Source of the DNA: an uncultured Ilyobacter sp.
GTDB taxonomy: Bacteria > Fusobacteriota > Fusobacteriia > Fusobacteriales > Fusobacteriaceae
Direction of reading: 5' to 3'
NCBI RefSeq assembly: GCF_963668085.1
Contig: NZ_OY764059.1
Span: 1,178,001-1,242,000, forward strand
DNA: 64,000 nucleotides
Shown here: piece after piece, positions 43,918 to 52,261 of the stretch
Layout: the number at the start of each line of letters is the position of its first letter
How positions within the stretch are numbered: position 1 is the first letter of the stretch
The notes under the pieces: generated by a model
What the model was told of the DNA's origin: nothing
What the model saw: the letters and a program-made list of their open reading frames with translations, nothing else
Databases searched by the model: none
Made by a program: the position numbers and the translations under genes

Positions 43918-44262
43918 ATGGCTACAATTTTTACAAAGATAATCAATAGGGAGATACCTGCAGACATCGTCTATGAGGATGAAAACCTCATAGCTTTTAA
44001 GGATATTAATCCCCAGGCCCCTATACACATCCTTGTAGTGACAAAGAAAGAGATCCCCACTATAAACGATATAAGCCCTGAGGACCGTGTCCTAATAGGT
44101 GAGGCCTACCTTACCCTGGCTAAGATAGCCAAAGACCTAAGAGTAGCTGAAAATGGATACAGAGTGATCACAAACTGTAACAGCTATGGAGGTCAGGAGG
44201 TTTTTCACCTGCATTTCCATCTTCTTGCGGGAAAACCTTTAGGACCAATGCTAAGCAAATAA
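43918..44262 (+). CDS. HIT-family nucleotide hydrolase (HinT-like)
   Basis: A 114-aa HIT protein. The catalytic HxHxHxx motif reads HLHFHLLAG (about residues 99-107), with KIINREIPADIVYEDE at the start, as in Hint-type purine nucleoside phosphoramidases. Second gene of the rpiB operon; AGGAGG lies before the ATG. Confidence 0.93.
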   Translation: MATIFTKIINREIPADIVYEDENLIAFKDINPQAPIHILVVTKKEIPTINDISPEDRVLIGEAYLTLAKIAKDLRVAENGYRVITNCNSYGGQEVFHLHFHLLAGKPLGPMLSK

Positions 44263-44322
44263 AATAGTATCAATGAACAATTAAGAGAAAAGGTCAAAAA
44301 TACATTTATTTAAACAACTCTA

Positions 44323-44355
44323 AAAGAGGGCTTGATTTTCAAACCCTCTTTTTAT
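44323..44355. terminator. Terminator of the rpiB-HIT operon
   Basis: AAAGAGGG-cttgattttcaaa-CCCTCTTT then T residues. Confidence 0.8.
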
Positions 44356-44442
44356 TATTATCAATTAGTGTAATTTATTATTGTGGTTTCCTTACATAAA
44401 TTAAATTATATAGTTAACAAACCTGACTTTACAGGAAAATTA

Positions 44443-45393
44443 TCAATAAATAAGATATGCCAAGTAGAGTATATAAATCATTATAAAAAAAATACCTTCC
44501 CATCTCTCGATCTTTCTTCCCTTTCCTGAAAATACGAATAAAAACAAAAGAAAATTCAAGGATATATTTAAAGTTATGTCTAAATTAACCCCGTCTAAAA
44601 GTGGTATGGGATAGATAATTGAAGATATCCCCAAAATAAATAATATATTAAAAATATTTGACCCAACTACATTTCCGATAGCTATATCAACGTTATTTTT
44701 TAATGCCGCAGAGATGGAGGTCGCTAGTTCTGGTAGAGAAGTTCCCATAGAAACTATAGTTAGGCCTATTATCCTTTCTGATATACCCATGGATTTTGCA
44801 AGTTTAACTGCAAAGATTACGATGACCTTCCCTCCTATTACCAGCATTGCAAAACCCAGTATAGTTAACATGGAAGATTTTAAGACAGTGTATTCTTTTA
44901 TTTCTATCTTTTCCTCAGAGTTGCCAGATTTTACAATGGAGAGTGTATAAGATAAAAATATTATAAAAAAAGATATTAGCACCATACCATCTATTCTTGA
45001 AAGTTCTGAAATTTTGTTTTTATCTATCGTAACATCGTTAATCATTATAACAACTAAAACAACAGCCAGTAAAGCCATAGGTATCTCTTTCCAGGTGGTA
45101 CTCGTCTTTACATTAAGATTTTTTAAAACAGAGGTTACCCCGAGTATCACAGCAATATTAAATATGTTACTTCCTATGATGTTTCCCATAGTTATATCAC
45201 TGGTCTTTTGCAAAGAGCTAAACACATTCACAATTAATTCTGGAGCTGAGGTACCAAATGCAACTACTGTAAGACCAATAACAATATTGGGTATATTAAA
45301 TTTTTTGGCTAGGGAAGAAGAACCGTCTACAAGGAAATTTGCACCGTAAATCAATGGAATAAAACCGATCAATAAAAATATTAGATTTGACAT
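44443..45393 (-). CDS. Sodium/calcium antiporter (CaCA family, YrbG-like)
   Basis: A 316-aa membrane protein with the two inverted alpha repeats of the family: GLTVVAFGTSAPELIVNV in the first half and GLTIVSMGTSLPELATSI in the second, each followed by GNIIGSNIFNI / GNVVGSNIFNI. About ten helices. It exchanges cytoplasmic Ca2+ against Na+ or H+. TAGGGGG before the ATG. It marks the right border of the backbone; accessory DNA starts just upstream. Confidence 0.92.
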   Translation of the reverse strand: MSNLIFLLIGFIPLIYGANFLVDGSSSLAKKFNIPNIVIGLTVVAFGTSAPELIVNVFSSLQKTSDITMGNIIGSNIFNIAVILGVTSVLKNLNVKTSTTWKEIPMALLAVVLVVIMINDVTIDKNKISELSRIDGMVLISFFIIFLSYTLSIVKSGNSEEKIEIKEYTVLKSSMLTILGFAMLVIGGKVIVIFAVKLAKSMGISERIIGLTIVSMGTSLPELATSISAALKNNVDIAIGNVVGSNIFNILFILGISSIIYPIPLLDGVNLDITLNISLNFLLFLFVFSGKGRKIERWEGIFFIMIYILYLAYLIY

Positions 45394-45464
45394 TGCCTAA
45401 CCCCCTATACAATACTGTATTTTTTATTGTCAAAGTTGAATTATCCTTCCTGTATAATATTTTA

Positions 45465-45604
45465 TTCAATTTTCCAATTAATTCCTCTTCAAATATATCT
45501 TTTTCAAATTCATAATTATTATACAGATAAATTACTTCTTTGTTTAATTGGTCTTTCAATCAAAAGTAAAATTTATATTCAATTAGATAATACCAAGATT
45601 TTAA
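45465..45604 (-). pseudogene. Fragment of an HNH-protein gene (copy of 51050-52138)
   Basis: The translated segment matches residues about 60-108 of the 362-aa HNH protein: for example DQLNKEVIYLYNNYEFEKDI here and DQLNRVVIYLYNNYGFEKDI there, EEELIGKLN in both. An in-frame TGA lies inside the matching stretch and the rest of the gene is missing on both sides. It is a remnant of a second copy, not a working gene. Confidence 0.8.
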
Positions 45605-45946
45605 ATCTCGAGCTTTTTTCTAGACTTTTTTAATACTAAGATTTTCATTGAACCTCACCAAGTGTTTTATACAAAGCAATCCTAATTAATACGAACTAAA
45701 TAATATGTAAGTTTCATAATAATCAAACTATTACTTCAAGTAAAAGTTTGCTCATGCCCTAAAAGGTCGCTTTTCCAGCATTGGGCTGGAAGACTTTCTG
45801 AACGGTTTACCAACCGAGTAATATTTCATTAATCAACTCAAGTACTCTTTGTTACTAGCTCTTTTTTACTTTATCTCCAGTAAAAGGATAAATATAGCCT
45901 TCTGGAATTTGGGTTCCACCTTCATAGCAAGTACTTTTCTTTTTCT
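45605..45946. other. Accessory DNA with GC-rich hairpins and a possible gene remnant
   Basis: Two hairpins stand out in AT-rich sequence near 45770-45815: TTCCAGC-attgg-GCTGGAA and GGTT-tacc-AACC. A minus-strand frame ending at 45855 reads CYEGGTQIPEGYIYPFTGDK with no start codon, possibly the tail of a decayed gene. At the left edge, a run GATTTTAAATCTCGAGC is the inverse of part of the terminator at 46832-46868. I can support no complete gene here. Confidence 0.45.
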
Positions 45947-45976
45947 ATAAAAAAATCCCGCTAGCAAGCAGGATTT
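45947..45976 (-). terminator. Terminator of the 46016 gene
   Basis: AAATCC...GGATTT stem with CGC/GC(A) interior; on the minus strand it is followed by seven T. Confidence 0.7.
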
Positions 45977-46015
45977 AATTTCATATTATAATTTATTCCA
46001 TTTAAATTTAAGTAT

Positions 46016-46300
46016 TCATAACTCACTATTCTTCCCCCTATAAGCCTCAAAATCGATGTTGTCATCGTTACATAATTCTTTTATTCGGTTTTCCAGTCTT
46101 CTTATATCCTCTTCTTTTTCCTCTATATGCTCATAATATTCATATTTTAAATCGCTGTAATCTTCCTCAAAACTTTTACATTTCCATTCCAATTCTTCAT
46201 TTTTAATTCTAAGAGTTTTTATCTTACCTCTTTGCACCAAAGCAATGATACCAAATATAAACGGCGAAAAAATAAAAAATAAACCTATAATTAAATCCAT
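46016..46300 (-). CDS. Small membrane protein with coiled coil
   Basis: A 94-aa protein: one N-terminal helix (LIIGLFFIFSPFIFGIIALV) followed by a long charged coiled coil (RIKNEELEWKCKSFEEDY and onward to about residue 80). AGGAGAAATAT precedes the ATG, and a terminator follows. The topology is like that of phage spanin or FtsB/FtsL-like proteins, but no family is recognised. Confidence 0.6.
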   Translation of the reverse strand: MDLIIGLFFIFSPFIFGIIALVQRGKIKTLRIKNEELEWKCKSFEEDYSDLKYEYYEHIEEKEEDIRRLENRIKELCNDDNIDFEAYRGKNSEL

Positions 46301-46593
46301 ATATTTCTCCTAGTCTGTGTTTTTAAACTACTTCTCCACAATAAAACTCCAGGTATATTTCCCAACAACTAAAAAATTATACATAATCCTCCTTTTTACT
46401 AGCCCAATTATACCCGATAAACTTACATATGTGAACATCCTTAGTAAAAATTGTTGATATTTGTGTTCAAAGCTCATTTAAGAAGAGGTGAATATAAATT
46501 TCAAATCAAAAATACACCATTGACGATCTACAACAAAAGATTTTAATGAAATACGATTTAGATATATAAAATGTTTTATCTAACTTATTTAAT

Positions 46594-46621
46594 GGTGGTG
46601 TGTCATGTCACTCACACCACC
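46594..46621 (+). promoter_or_regulatory. Perfect 9-bp dyad over the start of the 65-aa gene
   Basis: GGTGGTGTG (46594-46602) and CACACCACC (46613-46621) enclose the ATG at 46605. In RNA the hairpin would hide the GGTGG ribosome binding site and expose or trap the start codon; in DNA it could be an operator. Confidence 0.55.
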
Positions 46622-46802
46622 TCTCATAATAAAAGGGTTAGCTTCAAGAAACTGTCTCAAAAAAATTAAAAGAGTTAAAAAAAAAGAAATAAACAAAGAT
46701 CACATCGAAATGTTAAGATTTTTTCTTGCCAATATTAGTGAAGACCTTATTCAAGATTTAAAAGAGATATTAAATCTTCTCATCAGAAAAATAGTAATAT
46801 AG
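46605..46802 (+). CDS. 65-aa basic protein of unknown function
   Basis: A basic N-terminal half (KIKRVKKKEINKDH) and a hydrophobic, helical C-terminal half (LANISEDLIQDLKEILNLLI). Support is the GGTGG site before ATG and a strong terminator 30 bases after the stop. No family recognised; the frame could also be a remnant. Confidence 0.4.
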   Translation: MSLTPPLIIKGLASRNCLKKIKRVKKKEINKDHIEMLRFFLANISEDLIQDLKEILNLLIRKIVI

Positions 46803-46831
46803 GATCTAGAAAATATAACCATTAAATTTCA

Positions 46832-46868
46832 AAAAAGAGCTCGAGATTTAAAATCTTGAGCTCTTTTT
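46832..46868. terminator. Long hairpin after the 65-aa gene
   Basis: AAAAAGAGCTCGAGATTT pairs with AAATCTTGAGCTCTTTTT across a single-base loop region; usable in both directions. Downstream to 47066 no gene or site is seen. Confidence 0.7.
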
Positions 46869-47066
46869 ATTCAAAATTTTTGTAAAAGTTAAGGTTTACA
46901 CATGGCGCCCCCAAGGGCACTAGCCTATCCACAAAATCATATATATTCCATTCTAATGGTATAATAAATATAATTTTTTTCTAACTATTCAAACTGTTAA
47001 ATTTATTAGAAATTTGATAAAAATATTTATTTTCAAAGTAATAACTTAGGTTATTTAATAAAATCA

Positions 47067-48515
47067 TTATCTTTTCCCAGGTATATAATCTATCCCCGGG
47101 CTATTATTAGGTATATAATCTATTCCAGAAGTATTACTAGGTGTATAATCTATTCCAAAACTATTATTTGATATATATCCTAACCCTTTTCTATTTAAAA
47201 GTTCTTTAGAAACACTGCCTAAAACATGCTCAATATCAAAATAACTTTGAGCTAATGCACTTTCATATTTTTTTATCCCTGCATCTGCAACTATGTACCC
47301 TCCAATTGATATCGCAGTAACTACAGCACCTCCAGGAACAATACCAAGAGCTACAGCACAAGTAGCAGCACCTCCAGTAATAGCTGCTCTAACACCTGCT
47401 TTAACTGTATCTTCAGTAAATTCATTTAAACTTATTTTTCCTTTTGACAAATAATATATTGTTCTTGTTTCGTCAAATATAAAGGTGGCTAATCCGTAGT
47501 TTAAAGACGTTCCAATTAATTTAGTTGAAATATTTACCCCATCTTTAGTTAATGCAGTTACAACATATTTTTCTCCTACCTTTTCTATAATTCCTTCCGA
47601 AACATAAACTGCTGCATAGGTTGTACCTGTATCTTCTGCAACATTAATTATTGCTTCTTCAATCTCTCGTTCTTCATTGTATACTTTCCATCCATTTCCC
47701 ACAGTTGATATGAATCCTGCTACAAATGCAGCATTTCTTGCTACTTCTTTTTTACTAAAACTTTTTTGTTGTGGTTCATTTTTTTTCACAAGTTCTTTCG
47801 TTGCTAACTTTATTTTATGATCTTGGAAATTCTTACTATAGATTTCCCCCATTTTTTCTCCTAGATTTTCTTTTTCTATAGTTTTTATTGTTGACCTAAC
47901 AATATTTTCTTTTGTAACAAATTTCTTAGGGATTTTTCTTAAACCATTTTCGATATTTTTTGCTTGAACTGATTCTTTCCCAAAAATTGCACTAGTATTT
48001 TTTATTATGTCATCATGGATATATTTAATATCCTGTAGTGCAGAAGTTTTACTATCTAAATAATCCATTAAAATATGATCTGAATAAATTAATCCTGCAA
48101 ATGCTTTTGCCTGCTTTCTAGGCAGACCTGTATACTTTATTACTTCATCTGTCATCGCATCAACTTGATTTCTCCATGCTGATACTATTTCCTGTTTTGT
48201 GACTCCCTCCTTGATTAAGTTTTGTAAATATTCATTGCGCTCAAATGGAATGCTTCCCGAAAAACCCCAGTGCCCCCAATTTCGATGACCTTCCACACCA
48301 AATTTTTTACTTACATCTCCAAAGGGGATTTTATTGATATCATCAACTATGGAGCTTATATTTTTAGCAGCCAACCTTAATTCTTTATTATTACCGCTAC
48401 TAAAACCATAATGCTCAATAAAAATATTAGCGTGTTCTTGATTACTCGGAAGAGCTAACGAAAATCTTAAAATTATTAAATGAAAAATTATTAGCGTTAC
48501 ATTTCTTACATCCAT
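47067..48515 (-). CDS. Secreted effector-like protein with His-rich domain and C-terminal repeats
   Basis: A 482-aa protein with a signal peptide (about 1-22). The N-terminal domain has a His/Trp motif (GHRNWGHWGFSG, about 76-87) and, further on, GLIYSDHILMDYLD (about 142-155); the His/Asp spacing could form a metal site, but I do not recognise the family. From about 275 there are glycine-rich hydrophobic stretches (AAITGGAATCAVALGIVPGG and onward) like membrane-inserting segments. The tail has three 10-residue repeats (GIDYTPSNTS, GIDYIPNNSP). AGGAGAG precedes the ATG. Partner of the next gene upstream (27-base gap). An export-dependent effector, toxin or surface protein is a guess. Confidence 0.6.
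   Translation of the reverse strand: MDVRNVTLIIFHLIILRFSLALPSNQEHANIFIEHYGFSSGNNKELRLAAKNISSIVDDINKIPFGDVSKKFGVEGHRNWGHWGFSGSIPFERNEYLQNLIKEGVTKQEIVSAWRNQVDAMTDEVIKYTGLPRKQAKAFAGLIYSDHILMDYLDSKTSALQDIKYIHDDIIKNTSAIFGKESVQAKNIENGLRKIPKKFVTKENIVRSTIKTIEKENLGEKMGEIYSKNFQDHKIKLATKELVKKNEPQQKSFSKKEVARNAAFVAGFISTVGNGWKVYNEEREIEEAIINVAEDTGTTYAAVYVSEGIIEKVGEKYVVTALTKDGVNISTKLIGTSLNYGLATFIFDETRTIYYLSKGKISLNEFTEDTVKAGVRAAITGGAATCAVALGIVPGGAVVTAISIGGYIVADAGIKKYESALAQSYFDIEHVLGSVSKELLNRKGLGYISNNSFGIDYTPSNTSGIDYIPNNSPGIDYIPGKR
47080..47169 (-). repeat. Three 30-bp tandem repeats encoding the C-terminal repeats
   Basis: Units at 47080-47109, 47110-47139 and 47140-47169 each begin GGT(A/G)TATAATCTAT and encode a 10-residue unit in frame. 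Confidence 0.85.
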
Positions 48516-48542
48516 AGCTCTCTCCTAATCTCATTAAAAAAT

Positions 48543-49634
48543 TTAATTTATTTCTATTTTCGGCAAAACTTTTAACCACTGCATCTCTAATTTTGATTGA
48601 TCTGCAATTTCATTATATAAATTTTCTCCTAAGTAATTTTTAAATTTTTTTTGAGTATCTATATAAAGTTGGTGAGTATTTGAGTATACTGTATATCCAA
48701 TAAGAGGACTTATCTTAGCAAAATTTAAAGCTGATCTTCTCATTAAATTTTGATTTTTTGAATTAACTTTTCCGAAGTCTCCGTACATAAGTGCTGTTGC
48801 GTAAATATTTTCATAATTCATCGCATAATTTAACGGCAGATCAAAGATTTTTAATCTTGCTATAAAATCAATGTTTCTAAAGCATGACTCTAAATTTTCT
48901 TGATATTTATTCAATATTTTTATTTTTAAATAATTTTTATCATAATCTCTATAAAGTATGTTCCTTAATTCTTCTAATTTTGCCCGAGAGTAAAAGTAAA
49001 GATTTCTTTCAGTTCGATAATCTCTTATCATTCTATAATAATTTTCTGTGAAAATATCTCTACTATTTTCTTTATAGAATACGTTATAAATTCTTACAGC
49101 GGCATCCTTATCTGTTCTTTTTTTATATTTTTTTTTCTTAGTGTCCCAATAACGATAAAAACCATCCCAATTCAAATTAAAAAATAAATTATGAAAAGGT
49201 ATTGCTTCTTTATAAAAATTTGTTACTACATCTCTCTTAGAATAATTCCATGTAATTTTTGAATTATCTTTTAATCCAGTTTTTATATCTACATAATTCC
49301 AATAGTAATCATAACAGTAAGCTACATTCCATGTATTTATGAGATGTAAAAATTTAGCAAAATATAATTCATCTATCTCGTAACCCGGTTTTTTAAATTT
49401 TTCAAGAAGCTCTTCCAACTTATAAATTGTTAAATTGCTATACTCAATTGCACTATCTGAGTTATATATTGGGTTAAGGTAGCTATAAATAATTTCTCTT
49501 TGGCTATCATTTAAGTTTAAATTTTTGGTTATCTCATCATTTTTCATAAGATATAGATCATATTCATCCCAGTTATTAGCTAAACATAATATTTCTAAAA
49601 TAATAATAAAAACTATAATACTTATTTTTCTCAT
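48543..49634 (-). CDS. Secreted protein of unknown function, partner of the 47067 gene
   Basis: A 363-aa protein with a Sec signal peptide (ISIIVFIIILEILCLA) and a mature part rich in Tyr, Asn and Lys, probably helical, without a domain I recognise. TTAGGAGAAGA precedes the ATG. It is transcribed together with the 482-aa secreted protein that follows after 27 bases; a secreted pair of this kind may be effector and accessory or immunity protein, which is speculation. A perfect palindrome lies upstream. Confidence 0.65.
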   Translation of the reverse strand: MRKISIIVFIIILEILCLANNWDEYDLYLMKNDEITKNLNLNDSQREIIYSYLNPIYNSDSAIEYSNLTIYKLEELLEKFKKPGYEIDELYFAKFLHLINTWNVAYCYDYYWNYVDIKTGLKDNSKITWNYSKRDVVTNFYKEAIPFHNLFFNLNWDGFYRYWDTKKKKYKKRTDKDAAVRIYNVFYKENSRDIFTENYYRMIRDYRTERNLYFYSRAKLEELRNILYRDYDKNYLKIKILNKYQENLESCFRNIDFIARLKIFDLPLNYAMNYENIYATALMYGDFGKVNSKNQNLMRRSALNFAKISPLIGYTVYSNTHQLYIDTQKKFKNYLGENLYNEIADQSKLEMQWLKVLPKIEIN

Positions 49635-49717
49635 ATTCTTCTCCTAAATTTATTGAATTTAATATCTAAAGCTCACCATAATTCATCTTACTTTTATTTA
49701 CATTGGTTCCATTGTGG

Positions 49718-49733
49718 TGAACTAGTTCATGAA
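49718..49733. promoter_or_regulatory. Palindromic site upstream of the secreted-protein operon
   Basis: TGAACTAGTTCA is a perfect 12-bp palindrome (49718-49729) that overlaps a second one (TTCATGAA). It lies about 85 bases before the operon start. Confidence 0.45.
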
Positions 49734-49819
49734 GTTTGACACACTTATATATAATTTTTAGAATTTTCAAAATGATAATATTTTCACTATAATATATTGT
49801 TCAAATTTGTCTTGATCTT

Positions 49820-50209
49820 TCATTCATATTCTCCTCTAATAATTTTTTTTATAAAAGGTAGATCAGCTGCTAAAATATCATAGTTTTGATAATCTTCTGG
49901 ATTAATCCAATGAATATCTTCATGTTCAATTAATGATATTTCTCCAATATAGTCTCTAATTAAAAATGAGTGTATCCTAACTTTAAAAGTATCATACTCG
50001 TGATCACTTGAAATATAGTATTCATGACCTTTTATAGAGATATTAAGTTCTTCCTTTAGTTCTCTTTTCATGCAATCCTCTATAGATTCTCCAACTTCTA
50101 ATTTCCCTCCTGGGAGTTCCCATTTTCCACCAAATTTTTTATCATAAGGTCTTTTAGCAATCAAAATTTTGTCATTTTTAAAAATTATTCCAGCAGTTAC
50201 TTCAATCAT
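49820..50209 (-). CDS. MutT-type NUDIX pyrophosphohydrolase
   Basis: A 129-aa NUDIX protein of the MutT (8-oxo-dGTP) type. The Nudix box is complete: GGKLEVGESIEDCMKRELKEEL followed by N (given as GGKLEVGES and RELKEEL). Its length and the WELPGGK lead are those of MutT. The start overlaps the end of the SRA-HNH nuclease gene by eight bases, so the two are translationally coupled. A role in cleaning the nucleotide pool, or in destroying modified dNTPs, next to a modification-dependent nuclease is an attractive inference. Confidence 0.9.
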   Translation of the reverse strand: MIEVTAGIIFKNDKILIAKRPYDKKFGGKWELPGGKLEVGESIEDCMKRELKEELNISIKGHEYYISSDHEYDTFKVRIHSFLIRDYIGEISLIEHEDIHWINPEDYQNYDILAADLPFIKKIIRGEYE

Positions 50210-51026
50210 TTAAATCACCTTTTACTTTTTCATTAAGTTTACTTTTATAAATTTCTAAATCTAAAGCATGCATTTTCCTATGACAGTTAGGACAAAGAGC
50301 CGCCACATTTGTTATAGAATCTTCTCCATCATTTGACAACCATTGAATATGATGAACCTCTAAATAAGGTTGTTTATCCTTTGTTAAAAATGGGGCTTCC
50401 TCTTCACAAAGTTCACATTTACCCTTTGCTCTTCGTTTTGCATATTCTACAACATGTTGATTTCTTTCATAGGTTGTGGTTTCCACATTCCGTTTACTGC
50501 TTACTTTTCTTGAATTGGCTATATTTTTTATAAGCTGTTCATCACTTAATTTTCTTATTTTATTTTCTCTTTTTTCTATTATATTTTCTAAGTCTTTTAA
50601 TTGAATATCTTTTTCTACATTTTTTATTTTAAGTGGAAATATCCATACTTTCCTTAAGTTGTCCTCTACATCAATCTGTTCCTCTTGGAAAGGCTTATCT
50701 ACTAATTTAACTTCTCCTCTAAAAATATATTCACCAGTATTAAACACTTCAAACAAATAAATATTAACTCCATTTTCATTAGATTCATCTAGGGTTTTAT
50801 TTTGCATAAATTTCAAAGACTGACCTCCGGCTTTTCCCATACCTGTATAATATAAAGTATCTTCTTCCCATCTATCATCATAAAGAGATTTTGTATGATC
50901 TGAAATTATTAATAAACTATTTGTAGAGTTACTTTTTCTCATTCCTCCAGAATTTCCACATTTAAATACTTCATACAAGTCTGAATTAGTTAGTATAAAG
51001 CCTTGCTTCAAATTATTTATCTCCAT
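50202..51026 (-). CDS. SRA-like/HNH endonuclease (McrA-type, modification-dependent)
   Basis: A 274-aa nuclease. The N-terminal ~135 residues resemble the SRA-like domain of ScoMcrA-type proteins (DRWEEDTLYYTGMGKAGGQS, NGVNIYLFEVF), which recognises modified bases. A helical linker leads to a C-terminal HNH domain with a zinc-finger frame: CELCEEE (Cys204, Cys207), EVHHIQWLSNDGEDS (His225, His226) and CPNCHRKMH (Cys245, Cys248). This architecture is that of type IV restriction enzymes that cut DNA with methylated or phosphorothioated bases. Coupled with the NUDIX gene downstream. Confidence 0.82.
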   Translation of the reverse strand: MEINNLKQGFILTNSDLYEVFKCGNSGGMRKSNSTNSLLIISDHTKSLYDDRWEEDTLYYTGMGKAGGQSLKFMQNKTLDESNENGVNIYLFEVFNTGEYIFRGEVKLVDKPFQEEQIDVEDNLRKVWIFPLKIKNVEKDIQLKDLENIIEKRENKIRKLSDEQLIKNIANSRKVSSKRNVETTTYERNQHVVEYAKRRAKGKCELCEEEAPFLTKDKQPYLEVHHIQWLSNDGEDSITNVAALCPNCHRKMHALDLEIYKSKLNEKVKGDLND

Positions 51027-51049
51027 AAAATTTCTCCTTTTTATAATTT

Positions 51050-52138
51050 TTATTTATCCCAAATCATAAATCCTTGATTATGTGCTATTTGATAAATAGG
51101 CATAATTGTATTCCTAAGATTTTCTTTAAAATATTCCTTCGAAATATCTTTGTTTAAATTAATATTTTTACTGATGGTAAAGTAATCCTCAATTTCTTTC
51201 TTCCCGAAGTTGTAATTAAGAGCCGTTTTTAACCCAATATACTGGGTTTCACAGTATTTTTCTAAAAAATTATCCAGAGAGGGTAATTTGTCGTTTTTAC
51301 TGCTGTTTATTTCCCTTGTTGTAGGTATTAAGTTCCATAATTCATCATGAAGAACAAAACTCCATGGCACAAAATGATCAATACTTATAGCATCTTCTAA
51401 TTTTAAAATTTTATCAGTATAAATATCTTTTATTCTGTTGCGCTCAATAACTTTTTTCCAGTATTTTGTGGCATTAGTTAGTTTCCTTTTTTGTGGAGCA
51501 TAGATTTTAAATGGTATTGCTGGAACATTTGGATTTCTGGTTTGAAGAAAAAAAATGAGTTTATTTAAAATCCATCCCTCCATTATTGCTTGATTTTCAA
51601 ATATATAGTTGAACCACTTTTCATTAATTTCAATACTTTTTTCTTGCTTATTTATTTTATAAATTCCCATATCCCCTTTATTTGACAATTCCAAAATAAT
51701 ATTGTTTTTATATTGATCCTTTATTCCTGTCAACTCAGGATAGAAAGGGGATAATAGTCTGTACGGAACAAATTTAGAAAACTCTTTTATAAAATAATTT
51801 AAGTTTTCATCCTTAATTTCATTTAATTTCCCAATCAACTCTTCTTCCGATATATCTTTTTCAAATCCATAATTGTTGTATAAATAAATTACTACTCTAT
51901 TTAACTGGTCTATCCCCCCAAAATGTAATTTATATTCAATTAAAGAGTACCAGGATTTTGCAATCATTCTTAAAATTAATTCTTTAAATAAAATTTTTTC
52001 TTTACCATTTTTTATTTCTTCAAAAACCGCATAGAACCAATACAATTTATAACTATTTTGAATATATTTTAAATCCAACATATTAGAAAAAGCTTGGATA
52101 TTTAATCTTTGACTTATCGGCAATTTAATATATTCCAT
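51050..52138 (-). CDS. HNH-domain protein of a defence-type family
   Basis: A 362-aa protein with a C-terminal HNH motif: ISIDHFVPWSFVLHDELWNL (252-270), then the conserved PTTREINSSKNDKLP. The N-terminal ~230 residues are helical and uncharacterised. Proteins with this DHFVPWS...NSSKxDxLP block are common next to restriction genes. It is 23 bases from the SRA-HNH gene, on the same strand. A broken copy of its middle part lies at 45465-45604. Confidence 0.75.
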   Translation of the reverse strand: MEYIKLPISQRLNIQAFSNMLDLKYIQNSYKLYWFYAVFEEIKNGKEKILFKELILRMIAKSWYSLIEYKLHFGGIDQLNRVVIYLYNNYGFEKDISEEELIGKLNEIKDENLNYFIKEFSKFVPYRLLSPFYPELTGIKDQYKNNIILELSNKGDMGIYKINKQEKSIEINEKWFNYIFENQAIMEGWILNKLIFFLQTRNPNVPAIPFKIYAPQKRKLTNATKYWKKVIERNRIKDIYTDKILKLEDAISIDHFVPWSFVLHDELWNLIPTTREINSSKNDKLPSLDNFLEKYCETQYIGLKTALNYNFGKKEIEDYFTISKNINLNKDISKEYFKENLRNTIMPIYQIAHNQGFMIWDK

Positions 52139-52235
52139 CTAAACCCTCCAGAATCTTTTCATTGAAACCAATATCCCTTTCAGTAAATAGTATATCCCAT
52201 TAAACTCCTATAGTCTACGTATATAAGTCATATAA

Positions 52236-52258
52236 AAAAGTCGGAATAATCCGACTTT
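52236..52258 (-). terminator. Terminator of a vanished beta-barrel gene
   Basis: On the minus strand AAAGTCGGA-tta-TCCGACTTT then T residues, just after the tail remnant at 52262. Confidence 0.7.
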
Positions 52259-52261
52259 CAC

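Noticed and set aside
45296..45559. An 87-codon minus-strand frame upstream of the antiporter
   Set aside because: Only its first ~45 residues match the HNH protein; the rest is a run into the antiporter gene in another frame. It is better described as a pseudogene fragment that starts further upstream with an internal stop.
47080..47169. 30-bp direct repeats considered as a CRISPR array
   Set aside because: The units are directly adjacent without spacers and encode in-frame protein repeats.
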